From positions 1 through 42,512 of the forward strand of contig JAFAEW010000021.1 of assembly GCA_023423835.1 (NCBI GenBank): a stretch of 42,512 nucleotides of DNA, written 5' to 3'. A program made the position numbers and the translations under genes. Positions 26,212 to 36,200 of this stretch are shown piece by piece; within the stretch, counting starts at the first letter, position 1, and the number at the start of each line of letters is the position of its first letter. Source of the DNA: Bacteroidota bacterium (GTDB lineage Bacteria; Bacteroidota; Bacteroidia; Chitinophagales; Chitinophagaceae). The notes beneath the pieces were generated by a model. That model did not search any database and had not been told where the DNA came from. It saw only the letters and a program-made list of their open reading frames with translations.

Positions 26212-26231
26212 CAACGGCGAAAAAGCCGTTG
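26212..26231. terminator. Short hairpin between lplA and the TPR gene
   Basis: CAACGGC (26212-26218), a loop of GAAAAA and GCCGTTG (26225-26231) form a perfect 7-bp hairpin in the 24-bp gap between two convergent genes. It lacks a T tract on the plus strand, and only TTAAAA follows on the minus strand. It may be a weak bidirectional terminator or a palindromic repeat remnant. Confidence 0.4.
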
Positions 26232-26235
26232 GTCC

Positions 26236-27711
26236 TCATGACACTTCCGTTTCCGCAGGCCTTTCAGAAGGTTCCTCTTCGAGGGAAGCGATGATTTCGT
26301 CCTTTTCTGCAGTCGAGAAATTTAGATACCGGCCATGCACCAGCCGCTCTTTTACCAGGTGTTCCAATTTATGGTGCAAGGGTAAGATGATGGCGGCAAT
26401 TCCAATCAATATCAGCAACATATACACGGGAGTATGGTGTGTAAGCGATTCAATATACGGATGCAGGAAAAGAGATACAAATTCAAACAACATCAATAGT
26501 CCGAACAAGCCCATAAATTCGATGATCTTAGGCTTCACTTTTCTTTTACCCAATAGCAGGATCAGGCCAAAGAAAAAAGGAATGAAGGCACCCATTGCAG
26601 CCATCTGGAGGTTTGATTCTCTTACTTCCATCGCCTGTTCATGCGCCTCAGCAATTTCCTGTTGGCGCAGTTCTTCCGCAAATGAAAGGTTTTGTACTTC
26701 CCGCACTTTCTCCTGGCTGAATAAGGAATCCTTTCCGGCGACCGTTATGGCCTGGTATGCGAATGCGCTGTCCATATTATTGATAGACTTAAAATAATCC
26801 GTGAGAAAAAGACTTGCATTCAGCACCCGCTTGGTAAAGCCGCCGGCTTTGGCGGTCGCGAGTGACCAACGCGAATAGTAAAGGGCAGAATCGCGGTTTC
26901 CTGATCCTTTAAACAATTGCGCAATCCCCAAGGTTGCCTCACAGATTCCCTCATCGTTGCCCGCTGCTATCAGATCGGGCAGTCCAAGCCGGTAATATTC
27001 GAGCGCCAGGGCCGGTTGATTCATTTTACAGTGAATATTCCCGAGATTGGTCAGAGCAGCTCCGGTGATTACCATGTCGTTGCTTTTAAGTGCGAGATCG
27101 TAAGCCCGTTGGGTGTATTCTCTTGCAGAATCAAGCTGATTCGTTTTTTCAAAATAATCGCCCAGATTCACAAGCGTATAAATAAAATGCAAGGTATCGC
27201 CAATCTCCTGACTTAATATTTTGGCTTGTTGTGTATAAGAAATGGCCTCGGCATATTCCTTTTGTTCGCTATAGATTATTCCCATATTCATATAGGCCAA
27301 TGCCATTCCTAACCGGTCGCGAATCTGTTCTCTTATTTCGAGGGATTGCAGGAAGTTTTGAAGCGCATCAGGATAATTTCCCGTTATCCAGTAAACAATT
27401 CCTTTAATGTTTAAACAATTCGCCTCACCTTCAGCATACTTTATTTCCCGGGAAATGGTTAAGCCTTTTTGGGCCAATAGCAGACTGCTGTCGGGTTTAG
27501 AAAACAGGTATTGATTTGCAAGCTGATGCAGCACAATTACACGGCTCGAATCGATCAACTTTGTGTTCAGTAAATTTCGGAGGCTGTCGCGGATATTCGT
27601 TTGTCCGAAGGCAAAAATCTGCATCAGCAGCATCAGTATGATCAGTGACGGCTTAACGAATGCTGCTCGTTTTACATGAAATGCTTGTCCTTCAAATCCT
27701 TTTAAACCCAT
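26236..27711 (-). CDS. TPR-repeat membrane protein resembling a sensor kinase without kinase domain
   Basis: A 491-residue protein. After a signal peptide or anchor (residues about 18-36) come five or six tetratricopeptide repeats (about 40-340, with patterns such as ALQNFLQSLEI, AISYTQQA, ALEYYRLGL). A helical linker and three membrane helices follow (about 368-387, 395-415, 428-450), then a short charged cytoplasmic tail. TPR plus membrane segment is the layout of many Bacteroidota sensor histidine kinases and LuxR-like regulators. Here no HisKA, HATPase or helix-turn-helix follows. It may signal through a separate partner or be structural. The first in-frame Met may not be the real start, as the leading 17 residues look extraneous. 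Confidence 0.75.
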   Translation of the reverse strand: MGLKGFEGQAFHVKRAAFVKPSLIILMLLMQIFAFGQTNIRDSLRNLLNTKLIDSSRVIVLHQLANQYLFSKPDSSLLLAQKGLTISREIKYAEGEANCLNIKGIVYWITGNYPDALQNFLQSLEIREQIRDRLGMALAYMNMGIIYSEQKEYAEAISYTQQAKILSQEIGDTLHFIYTLVNLGDYFEKTNQLDSAREYTQRAYDLALKSNDMVITGAALTNLGNIHCKMNQPALALEYYRLGLPDLIAAGNDEGICEATLGIAQLFKGSGNRDSALYYSRWSLATAKAGGFTKRVLNASLFLTDYFKSINNMDSAFAYQAITVAGKDSLFSQEKVREVQNLSFAEELRQQEIAEAHEQAMEVRESNLQMAAMGAFIPFFFGLILLLGKRKVKPKIIEFMGLFGLLMLFEFVSLFLHPYIESLTHHTPVYMLLILIGIAAIILPLHHKLEHLVKERLVHGRYLNFSTAEKDEIIASLEEEPSERPAETEVS

Positions 27712-27780
27712 TGCTTATAATTTTCGTGGCGAAGGATAAAGGTTTTCAAAGAAATGGAAACAGATAATCTTACTCAAAGC

Positions 27781-27815
27781 TAACAAAAATGACGAACCAA
27801 ACGGCTCGTCATTTT
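27781..27815 (-). terminator. Rho-independent terminator of the T9SS cargo gene
   Basis: On the minus strand AAAATGACGA and TCGTCATTTT (27806-27815 and 27786-27795 on the plus strand) form a 10-bp stem with a 10-base loop, and the stem runs into a T-rich stretch. It lies 18 bp after the stop of the gene ending at 27833. Confidence 0.7.
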
Positions 27816-27832
27816 CGCGGACATAGAAAATT

Positions 27833-28885
27833 CTATTGCTTTAATAGTTTTATAACCTTCTCTTCGTTACCCGTTTTTACCTTCAAAACATACATGTCAG
27901 CCCGAAGATTTCCCGGAACACTCAGTTGTAGAGCGTTTATTCCTTCATGAAAGTTTCCTTCTTTTATGGCTTCCACTGACCCTTGCAGGTTGTATAAAGT
28001 GACCGAAGCGTAGGCGGCCTTTTGAAAATCCAACTGAATATTGATGGAGTTGGTGAATGGATTCTGTGCTACTACGTTCCTGATCACCGGTTTCGGTTTG
28101 CTGTTTTGAACCATCACTGTTCCGCAGCCATTGGGACTTGTTGACACCACCGGCCTGATTGCAAGACCGATGTCTAAATGGTAGACCTCAGAATAATTAC
28201 GCCATTTTCCGTTGGTAAACCGCGTCCAGGCAGTTGAAGGCGTTTCATCCCCGTTTTTGCTCGACAGGATGATGACCGAATCTCTCACGCCCGGAACTTT
28301 ATTCTTTTGCAATCCGGAAGCAGTTGTATCCCAGGTGAGTTGAGACACATCCATAGAAATGTATAGTTTTTTCGTTCCCGGCAGCACGATACCCTGAAAC
28401 TCGCTGAGAAGGGTTGGCGCGTTTACCAGCGCGTCATGTTGCAATTCACAGATTGTTTTCTTTACGGTAGGTCCAAACTGAGCACCCGGCTTTCCATTGT
28501 CATCCTCATAAAACTTAAAGTTAACCGGTTTTGCGAGGTCGGCTTTTCGGGTGGTGTTGACAGCAGCAAACAAAAATTGCGCTCCCAGCAGATATTTATA
28601 ATTGGTTCCGGAAAAATCGAAATAGCCGGCAATTTCCTGGTTATTGTAGGCATTTTTTCCGCAGGGGCTGCCTACGTTTCCCGGGCAGAAATAGTCGTGC
28701 AATGATTTCCAATCAGGGGGCAATGGAAGGGTATCGCAATCACATCCGGATTTGTTGTGTCCGGCGATTCGGCTTTCCGGCTGTGTTTCAATCTGATAAA
28801 TGCGGTCCTGTTGGGCGTTTCCAACAAACGGACAGCTAAGCAGGATTGGTAAAAACCACAATGCCCGACGGTAAATTTGTTTCAT
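27833..28885 (-). CDS. Secreted protein with type IX secretion C-terminal sorting domain
   Basis: A 350-residue exported protein: signal peptide to about residue 24 (VGNAQQ), a unique central region, and a C-terminal sorting domain of about 80 residues from about 265. That domain has VVAQNPFTNSINIQLDF, ASVTLYNLQGS and the closing DMYVLKVKTGNEEKVIKLLKQ, the pattern of T9SS type A domains. The central region is rich in Cys, Asp and Gly early on (CDCDTLPLPPDW, CPGNVGSPCGKN) and looks like a beta-rich adhesive or binding domain; no enzyme family was recognised. It is single-gene, with its own terminator, next to the SusCD locus but transcribed separately. Confidence 0.8.
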   Translation of the reverse strand: MKQIYRRALWFLPILLSCPFVGNAQQDRIYQIETQPESRIAGHNKSGCDCDTLPLPPDWKSLHDYFCPGNVGSPCGKNAYNNQEIAGYFDFSGTNYKYLLGAQFLFAAVNTTRKADLAKPVNFKFYEDDNGKPGAQFGPTVKKTICELQHDALVNAPTLLSEFQGIVLPGTKKLYISMDVSQLTWDTTASGLQKNKVPGVRDSVIILSSKNGDETPSTAWTRFTNGKWRNYSEVYHLDIGLAIRPVVSTSPNGCGTVMVQNSKPKPVIRNVVAQNPFTNSINIQLDFQKAAYASVTLYNLQGSVEAIKEGNFHEGINALQLSVPGNLRADMYVLKVKTGNEEKVIKLLKQ

Positions 28886-28914
28886 GGGAGGAAAATTTAA
28901 AATGGTAAGGGAAA

Positions 28915-28944
28915 GTAAGTTATAAAAAATATTTATTAAACCAA
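28915..28944 (-). promoter_or_regulatory. Possible promoter of the T9SS cargo gene
   Basis: On the minus strand a TTG (28942-28944), a 19-base spacer and TAACTTAC (28915-28922, six of eight matches to TAnnTTTG) lie about 30 bp before the ATG at 28885. Confidence 0.3.
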
Positions 28945-29040
28945 CAAATTTTTTTGATATTGTTGAGCTTACCTCCCATTTTATTAGAAAACATTCATCC
29001 GATAGAAACCTTCGCGGACTTCAGATATGCTTTTCACGGT

Positions 29041-30720
29041 TTAAAATCCCAATTTCTGCAGACCGGCTTTTATCTCCGGATTGCTCATAAACAGTTTCCA
29101 CAGCAGGCCGCTACGATAGTTTTCAATCATTACAATTTGAGTTCCCTGGTCAATTGCGAGATAGCTGTCGGCAAACCAGGGAGTAGATAAATTAAAGGCA
29201 TCGGTGAATCCGTAATCTCCCCAGATTTTATCACCCAGTTTATAGTAGAAAAATCTTATTGCATTCATCGATTCATCAGGCGTATATGGCATGGATGAAA
29301 CCGCGGCAGTCGGACTAATCACGCCATCATCATTTACCGGATCGTGAACCGCATAACCGGAAATATTGTCGTCACTGCCCGTTAATCCCCATACATCCTT
29401 ACTGTAGCCATTCATCCTTTTAGGATTGGTAATACAGTAATTATAATTGATCAGGGCATGCGAACGGTTTTGCTGAAAATAATCTGCATATTGATCTTTC
29501 AAACCGTTCGGATCAATGCCCAGAAAGGAATAGTGTGCAAAAAACAGCGGTCCTCCGTAAGCCGGACCGAGCGGAAGTTGTATTCCGTAATAAGTATTGC
29601 CGTTTTTGAAACTTCCGTTGCCGCTCCAGCCGTTTTCGTAAACTTCTTTGGTGATCGAATAACCGGATGATGAAGCCGCGAGCACATAGGTTATGAGCGC
29701 TTCATTCCAGCCTTTGACCGGTAAATTCATCTGCCATCCGAACTGAGGACTCCAATGCCAGTATAAGACATTTTGATTGTTTTGAAACCACGTCCATTCA
29801 ACCGCATTCCAAAGCGCATTAATGTCATTTCTTAAGTTCGTTTCCCGGCTGTCGGTGAGATTGAAATATGCCCTTGCAGTGAGTAATCCCTGCATTAAAA
29901 AAGAAGTTTCCACCAGGTCGGCGCCGTCATCTTTTTCACTGAATGGAATAGTGGCTCCGGTAGTGCCATTGATCCAATGCGAAAATGCACCGTGATACCG
30001 CGTACACTTATCTTTTAGGAAAGAAGTGATTTTCTGAATATGATCCGCCCCTTCCGTTCTCGAAATAAATCCCCTTTCAATTGCCACGATGGTGGCCATT
30101 AATCCAAACCCTGTTCCACCGGTAGTCACAATGTCGCCCGATGTGTTTCGCTCTCTCGCCATTCCACTTACCGGATGTGCAAAATCCCAGAAATATCTGA
30201 AGGTTTGCTTTTGGATGAGCGTCAGCAGCGCACTGTCGGAAATCCGGGGAAACTTATCCGTAGAATCGATAGCAGTTATTAAAGATAGATTTATGGCGGA
30301 TAGGAGTTTGCTACCGGATTGGGATTGAAGTTGGGTGGATACGGAAAGATTGTATTTCGTAATCGGAAGATCGAGATCCGGAAGAATGAGTAAACTGCTG
30401 TCGCCGTCCTCAAGACTAAAGGAATAGGCAGCCTTTTGTGCATCCGGCGAGGTGATGGTTACGGCATTCTTTACTGATGTTTCGCTCAAGGGCGCTGAAA
30501 ATCTAATCTTAATTTCCGACTGTTGATTTACATTGTAATAGGTGAATCCGTTATAGAGGTTGTCAACCGTTAAGCTTACAAAGTTAAAGCTTGCACCGGC
30601 CGGGGGTTGAGGAGGCGTAACGGCACCTTCGGGACTTTTTTTACAGGAGGATAGCATCGTGAAACTGTACAAAAAAACGAAGGAGCAAGAAATTAACCGG
30701 TAAGGCCGTTTATTAAACAT
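29041..30720 (-). CDS. PF10091-family (GH144-like) glucanase, surface or periplasmic lipoprotein
   Basis: A 559-residue lipoprotein (lipobox MLSSC, Cys26). An Ig-like domain (about residues 45-150, with KIRFSAPLSETSVKNAVTI as in Big_5) precedes the PF10091 catalytic domain (about 155-555). The latter shows QTFRYFWDFAHPVSG, TTGGTGFGLMA, HWINGTTGATIPFS, DGADLVETSFL and WHWSPQFGWQMN. It is a clear paralogue of the enzyme at 17003-18355, but with lipid anchor and Ig domain, as expected for an enzyme acting at the cell surface on long polymer. It follows the SusC/SusD/LamG genes on the same strand, after a terminator, so it can also be transcribed alone. Beta-1,2-glucan is the most likely substrate. 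Confidence 0.84.
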   Translation of the reverse strand: MFNKRPYRLISCSFVFLYSFTMLSSCKKSPEGAVTPPQPPAGASFNFVSLTVDNLYNGFTYYNVNQQSEIKIRFSAPLSETSVKNAVTITSPDAQKAAYSFSLEDGDSSLLILPDLDLPITKYNLSVSTQLQSQSGSKLLSAINLSLITAIDSTDKFPRISDSALLTLIQKQTFRYFWDFAHPVSGMARERNTSGDIVTTGGTGFGLMATIVAIERGFISRTEGADHIQKITSFLKDKCTRYHGAFSHWINGTTGATIPFSEKDDGADLVETSFLMQGLLTARAYFNLTDSRETNLRNDINALWNAVEWTWFQNNQNVLYWHWSPQFGWQMNLPVKGWNEALITYVLAASSSGYSITKEVYENGWSGNGSFKNGNTYYGIQLPLGPAYGGPLFFAHYSFLGIDPNGLKDQYADYFQQNRSHALINYNYCITNPKRMNGYSKDVWGLTGSDDNISGYAVHDPVNDDGVISPTAAVSSMPYTPDESMNAIRFFYYKLGDKIWGDYGFTDAFNLSTPWFADSYLAIDQGTQIVMIENYRSGLLWKLFMSNPEIKAGLQKLGF

Positions 30721-30725
30721 GATTT

Positions 30726-30733
30726 CAAAATTA
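30726..30733 (-). promoter_or_regulatory. -7 box before the GH144-like lipoprotein gene
   Basis: On the minus strand TAATTTTG matches TAnnTTTG exactly. It ends only 5 bp before the ATG at 30720, so a transcript starting here would be almost leaderless. A -33 TTG is not seen. Confidence 0.35.
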
Positions 30734-30871
30734 GTACAAATTTGTTCTTCCGGCCATTGCGTGCATATTCATTCGAGGGAAGAAATTTTTTTAGTTTGAT
30801 GGATAAAAAGCAGTGACCGGTCCAGCCGTTTTTTTTCAGGAGCTATCCTTTAAAACAATCTCTGTTGTATC

Positions 30872-30901
30872 AAAACAAAAAGCCTCCCGAAGGAGACTTT
30901 T
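30872..30901 (-). terminator. Rho-independent terminator of the SusC/SusD/LamG operon
   Basis: On the minus strand AAAAGTCTCC, loop TTCG and GGAGGCTTTT form a 10-bp stem with one mismatch, directly followed by a T-rich run (TTTGTTTTG). It lies about 20 bp after the stop of the LamG gene. Confidence 0.85.
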
Positions 30902-30920
30902 GCTGAACTAACCCGATATC

Positions 30921-31763
30921 TTATTTACCTCTTCCTTCGAGCTTTACCAATGAATTGATATCTTCTTCGGAAAGAGCTACATTATACATCCTTACTTCAT
31001 CCAGGGCGCCGGTAAGATAGCTTGCCCAATCCTGATGGCCGGAACCGGTGGTTAAACTTGGATCCGTTTGAAACTGCACCGTTCCAAACACCATCTTCCC
31101 GGAATTCTGAAACTGAATGGGGCCATAATTTTCAACGGTCTGTGTGGCGATCTTAGATCCGTTTACAAAAACCTTGAAAGCGGAAGTTGTGGCGTCATAA
31201 GAAAGCGCCACACTGGTCCATACGTTCCAGATGTTGTTCACTTCGTAGTTTCCGAGCCAGGCATCCATTCCATTGCTGAAAACGTGCATTTTCAGGATCG
31301 CTTTGTCGGCCGAACTTCCATTTTCGAAGAACATGTCAATATTGCCCCAGAAATTACTTTTGTTTGAAAGATTCACGAGTCCAACAATACCATCTGTATT
31401 TTGAGGACTATTCACCCAATAGGTAATGGTAAAACTCTGAGCCGAAAGAATTGCATTGGTGGGATCGAAAAGGACGTAAGCATTTTCTGCTCCCTTCATA
31501 GCCTGCCCTTTAACACCGCCCGTAAAAGTGGTGCCGGTATTTTCGCCGTTGTTTCCCGAAACGCTGTCGACATAGGAACCGTTGAAAGCCCAGTAGGCGA
31601 TGAGGTTGCCGGGAGCAATTTCAGCGGAACTCGTATAGCCTCCGATTGAAAGTTCGGGCGCATAACTTTTGGGATCGAATTTTTTATAACAGGAACTGAA
31701 GAGACCGCCGCAAATGAGCAGCAATGTCAGCAATCTGAGATTTTTATATTTAAACATCTTCAT
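30921..31763 (-). CDS. LamG-domain lipoprotein, likely surface glycan-binding protein
   Basis: A 280-residue lipoprotein (lipobox FSSC, Cys25; start at Met1 or Met3). After a linker comes a LamG/concanavalin-A-like jelly roll (about residues 50-275), with LIAYWAFNGSYVDSVSGNNG, FTITYWVNSP, WTSVALSYDATTSAFKVFVNGS and LDEVRMYNVALSEEDI. Such proteins hold oligosaccharide or glycan at the cell surface. The gene starts 23 bp after susD and is closed by the terminator at 30872-30901, so it is the third gene of the SusC/D operon, in the place where SusE/F-type binding proteins sit. Ligand inferred from the operon. Confidence 0.85.
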   Translation of the reverse strand: MKMFKYKNLRLLTLLLICGGLFSSCYKKFDPKSYAPELSIGGYTSSAEIAPGNLIAYWAFNGSYVDSVSGNNGENTGTTFTGGVKGQAMKGAENAYVLFDPTNAILSAQSFTITYWVNSPQNTDGIVGLVNLSNKSNFWGNIDMFFENGSSADKAILKMHVFSNGMDAWLGNYEVNNIWNVWTSVALSYDATTSAFKVFVNGSKIATQTVENYGPIQFQNSGKMVFGTVQFQTDPSLTTGSGHQDWASYLTGALDEVRMYNVALSEEDINSLVKLEGRGK

Positions 31764-31786
31764 ATTTTTTATTTTATGCTGAAAAA

Positions 31787-33274
31787 TTAATAACCGGGAT
31801 TTTGAGTTAATACGCCTGCACTGAGATCAATCTCATTTTGGGGGATTGGCCATACTTCATTTTTTCCTGCTTTAAAACCTTTCGGACCCAATACTTCAGC
31901 CGCTCTGCCCTGTCTCACAAGATCAAAGAAGCGGTCAAATTCCATCGCCATTTCAACTCTTCTTTCGTGCCAGATAGCCTGTTTCAACTGCGCTGGATCC
32001 GTCGTGGTTACATCGGGTAAAATATTTGGATTTCCTCCCCTTGCCCTTGCACGCACCGCATTCAGAGAACTGAGCGCATCTGCCGAATTTCCGAGTTCGT
32101 TCGCAGCTTCGGCATTCATCAGCAACACTTCCGCATACCTTATAACCCTGATGTTTTGCTGCGCACCTTCATTATAGCCCGGAACATATTGGCTGAAGGG
32201 AACGTACGATTTCTGGTTATACATCGGATTTTCTACGGTCAGCGGTATCAGATCTCCTTCAGGAGTCGTTTCGCCTCTGAAAAGAATTGTTGCGTCCTTT
32301 CTGGGATCATTCGGTTCAAACGCAAGCAACAGATCTTCCGTTGGAACGTTGAATCCCCATCCGCCACCAACAACGCCTCTCACCCCCTGTACCTGCGAAT
32401 ACTGACTATTAGAAGCGTCTGGATTTCCCGGTACAATCGCACATTGGATTTCAAATACGGATTCTGAGGAATTTTCGTTTTGCGTTCTGAACAGCTTTTC
32501 GAAATCAGGATAAAGCGAATACATGCCGAGCGACATCACCTGTTTGGTGAGGTCATATACATCGCTCCATTTGTTTTGATACATCGCAACCTTCGCATGC
32601 AGTGCGAGTGCGGCGCCTTTTGTAGCGCGACCAAGATCGGTAGCCGGATAACTTACGGGGAGAACGGCAGCGGCGTCTGTTAGATCCTGTTCTATGGCCG
32701 CATAAACCTCGGCTTTTGGTGTGCGGGGCAAATTAAATTCCGTTGCATCGGTAGGAAGATGTAAACGAAGGGGAACATCACCAAACGCTCTTACCAACCT
32801 GAAATAGGCGTAAGCTCTTACAAATTTCGCTTCCCCTTTATAACGGCTCTTAAGGTTTTCATCAAATGCAATGGTATCGATGTGATCAAGTACCTGGTTA
32901 CAAAGATTGATTTCCTGATATTGACCGCTCCAATAATCCTGCAACTGTCCTTCTGTAGAAGTAGCGGTAAAATTATCGAAGTTGTTCATGAAAGTGGCAT
33001 CACTCGGAGAACTTCCCTTTTCAGCATCGTCAGAAGGAACGCTTTCAATAGAAATGGGAGCAAATGCCACCTGTTTCCATTCTCTGAGATTGGCGTAAAT
33101 AGCATTTACTGCTTTTGTTACATCGGCCTCCGAAGTCCAGAATTGCTGATTCGGCTGCTGTCCCTGGGGCGGAACGTCGAGGAAGTCTTTTTTACAACCC
33201 GTACCGAAAACAAGCGTCAGGGAAACAGCAGATAAAAATCCGGCCTTTAAAAAATTATATTTATTCAATTGCAT
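31787..33274 (-). CDS. SusD/RagB-family outer-membrane lipoprotein
   Basis: A 495-residue SusD-like glycan-binding lipoprotein that closes the SusC transporter like a lid. Lipobox FGTGC (Cys27) is followed by KDFLDVPPQGQ, the usual start of mature SusD proteins. TPR-like helices lie at about residues 90-330. The C-terminal RagB part has NIRVIRYAEVLLMNAEAANELGN and AIWHERRVEMAMEFDRFFDLVRQG, ending in an LTQNPGY tail typical of the family. It starts 11 bp after the susC stop. Confidence 0.95.
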   Translation of the reverse strand: MQLNKYNFLKAGFLSAVSLTLVFGTGCKKDFLDVPPQGQQPNQQFWTSEADVTKAVNAIYANLREWKQVAFAPISIESVPSDDAEKGSSPSDATFMNNFDNFTATSTEGQLQDYWSGQYQEINLCNQVLDHIDTIAFDENLKSRYKGEAKFVRAYAYFRLVRAFGDVPLRLHLPTDATEFNLPRTPKAEVYAAIEQDLTDAAAVLPVSYPATDLGRATKGAALALHAKVAMYQNKWSDVYDLTKQVMSLGMYSLYPDFEKLFRTQNENSSESVFEIQCAIVPGNPDASNSQYSQVQGVRGVVGGGWGFNVPTEDLLLAFEPNDPRKDATILFRGETTPEGDLIPLTVENPMYNQKSYVPFSQYVPGYNEGAQQNIRVIRYAEVLLMNAEAANELGNSADALSSLNAVRARARGGNPNILPDVTTTDPAQLKQAIWHERRVEMAMEFDRFFDLVRQGRAAEVLGPKGFKAGKNEVWPIPQNEIDLSAGVLTQNPGY

Positions 33275-33285
33275 GATTCAAAAAT

Positions 33286-36200
33286 TTAAAAAGTTAGGTT
33301 CACTCCAAAATTGTAGGTGGCGTAAAGCGGATAAACGTCAACATCCACACCCGCTCTTGTTGGTGTTCCGCCTATTTCAGGACTAAATCCTTTGTATTTG
33401 AAGAATGTAGCCGGATTTTGAGCGTTCACGTAAATTCTCAATTGCTTCATATTCCATTTTTCCAGCAGTTGACCAGGCAGGTTATACCCTAATTGCACGT
33501 TTCTGATTCTCAGATAATTGCCACTTTCAACATAAAACGAATTTGAAATATAGTTCGTTCCGCCTCCGATATTTGGTGATGGATAGGTGTTTGAAGTTCC
33601 TTCACCATGCCACCTGTTTTCATAAAAATCCTGTGTAAAATTTTCTCCGCCATATCTCAGTCCCAAATTGGCATTATAAATATCGACGCCTGCTACACCT
33701 TGAAAATCGAGCATCAGATCGAAGTTTTTATAACGCAAATTCATATTCAGTCCGTAAGTGTATTTCGGATTGGGATTACCTAATACGGTGCGGTCTTTAT
33801 CATCAATCAAGCCGTCGCCGTTCAAATCTGCATATTTGAAATCTCCGGGCTTGGCATTCGGCTGAATGATTGCACCGTCTTTTGATGTATAACTATCAAT
33901 ATCGGACTGGCTTTGAAAAACGCCGATGACTTGCCTTCCAAAAAACTGCCCGATGGGTTGTCCGGCAATTGTTCGCGTGTTGAAGTTGTTTGAACCGGTT
34001 GTTCCCACGGCCTGATAAATCGGATTGGCACCGGTTGTAACGGAAAGCACTTCATTGTTATTCAGGCTAAAATTTCCGCTGATGCTGTAAGTGATGTCTT
34101 TGCTGATGTCGTCTCTCCACGTCGCTGTCACTTCCAGACCGCTGTTTTTAAAGTCGGCCTGATTGCCAATGATGGTGCCTGAACTTGTTCCCAAAGATCC
34201 GAGAATCGGAATGTCGAAAATCGCCTTTTCCGTCTTTTTGATATAATAATCAACTTCCAGATCAAGCCTTTTTCTCAGGAAAGACGCTTCCAGACCGATA
34301 TCGGTTCCAACACCTCTCTCCCAAAATGTGGTAGGCGGCACAATTGAAGTGATGCTTGCTCCGGGATAAGGTTCATTGTTGTAGATGGCTACCAGATAAG
34401 GCGCCTGTGTTACTGTTAAAACTGAAATGTTGGAGGGAACAGACGCGTTTCCGATCTTACCCCAACTTCCTCTTAATTTCAAATAATCGAAAACATTCTG
34501 ATTGGCCATAAATTCTTCCTGGCTGATCACCCAACCGGCCCCGATTGAAGGAAAATATCCCCAGCGATTGTCGCCAAAGAATTTTGAGGAACCGTCAGCC
34601 CGCATGGAAACATTCAAAAGATACCGGTTTTTGAAGGAATAATTTATTCGTCCGAAATAAGATGCAATGGTACTTAAATCGCCTTCATCATTTACGTTCC
34701 GGCTTCCCGGATCGCCCAGGCGAATATAAAGGTCTCCTTCACTGTTGTCGGGCACATTGAACGCACTTCCGGTAAGCTTGTAAAACTTGTACCGTTGTGC
34801 ACCCTGGCCGAGTAAAACGGTAAGGTTATGATCGCCAAAGCGATTATCGTAGGTTAGTGTGTTTTCAAGGATCCAGTTGCGGTTTTCAGCTCTTGTGAGT
34901 GAAAGCTGGCTGGTGGCATTCTGCTGTTTTAGTGTGGCCTTGTAAACAGGTAAATAATTTCTTACTTCATTTTGAGAAAACTCCCCTCCCACATTGGTAT
35001 GCCAGGTAAAATTGCCGAGAAACTTAATATCAACATATGCGTTTCCGTTGAACAGATAATTTTTGGAAACCTGGTTGAAAAAATCTATGGTTACCTGTGG
35101 ATTGAAATTTGAGCCGTCTCCCACATTATAATCATTCGGATCGCCATAACTGCCGTCTGCATAAAAAACGGGAACTACCGGAGCGGCAGAATACAGTTGG
35201 TGGAAGATACCGCCTGGAATGTCATTCGACTTATTAAACGATCCGTTCAGGCTATAGCCGATCTTCACATTGTTGAATGGACGGAAATCGTTTTTAAATA
35301 AGGCGGTGTAACGGCTGAAATCGTTGGTTTCCACGATTCCTTCCTGGTAAAGATATCCGAGTGAAAAATTGTATGTAACTTTTTCTGATCCGCCATTTAA
35401 TGAAACCTGGTGATTCGTAACCATCGCATTTCTCAAAACTTGATGATACCAATCGGTTCCTGTACCGAAATCGCCGGGATTATAAATCGGTTGTGCACCA
35501 TTAATCTGGTTCAGCTCATTGATCATCGTAGCATATTCATTTGCATTCGCCATTTTGATCTGATTGGTAACACTTTGCCAGCCAACGTAACCATTGTAAT
35601 TTACAGAGGCCTGGCCGGATTTACCTTTTTTGGTGGTGATCAGAACCACACCATTCGCAGCGCGGATTCCATAGATGGCCTCGCTTGAGGCATCCTTCAG
35701 AATACTTACATTGTCAACATCTGCCGGATTCAAAAAGCTGATATCACTGTACCAAACACCGTCAACAACATAAAGCGGGTTGGGATTTCCGTACACGGTT
35801 CCCAAACCTCTGATCCTGATTTGCGGAGAAGCGCCCGGAGCTCCGGAATTGGTAATGGTAACGCCGGCAACTTTTCCCTGCAATCCGCTGATCGTGTTGG
35901 TAGAAGCCTGTTTTGAAATTTCCTCACCCTTGATCTGTGCCACCGAACCGGTAACATCAATCTTTCGCTGGGTGCCGTAACCTACCACCACCACCTGGTT
36001 TAACTCTGAAGCTGTAAGCTGCAGATTTACGTCAATTGTTGTCTGATTTCCAACTACAATTTCCTGTGTGTCGTATCCAACGTAGGAAATCACGAGCACG
36101 TCCGTGCTTTCAGCGTCTATGGTAAAATGGCCGTTTGCGTCTGTTACCGTTCCGCGGGTCGTTCCTTTTACCTGAACGGAAACACCCACAAGTGCAACAC

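Noticed and set aside
17003..30720. Taking the two PF10091 proteins as glucoamylases acting on starch
   Set aside because: The family name is historical; there is no alpha-amylase, SusG-type enzyme or starch-binding module nearby, and the nearest characterised family with this fold in Bacteroidota is the beta-1,2-glucanase GH144.
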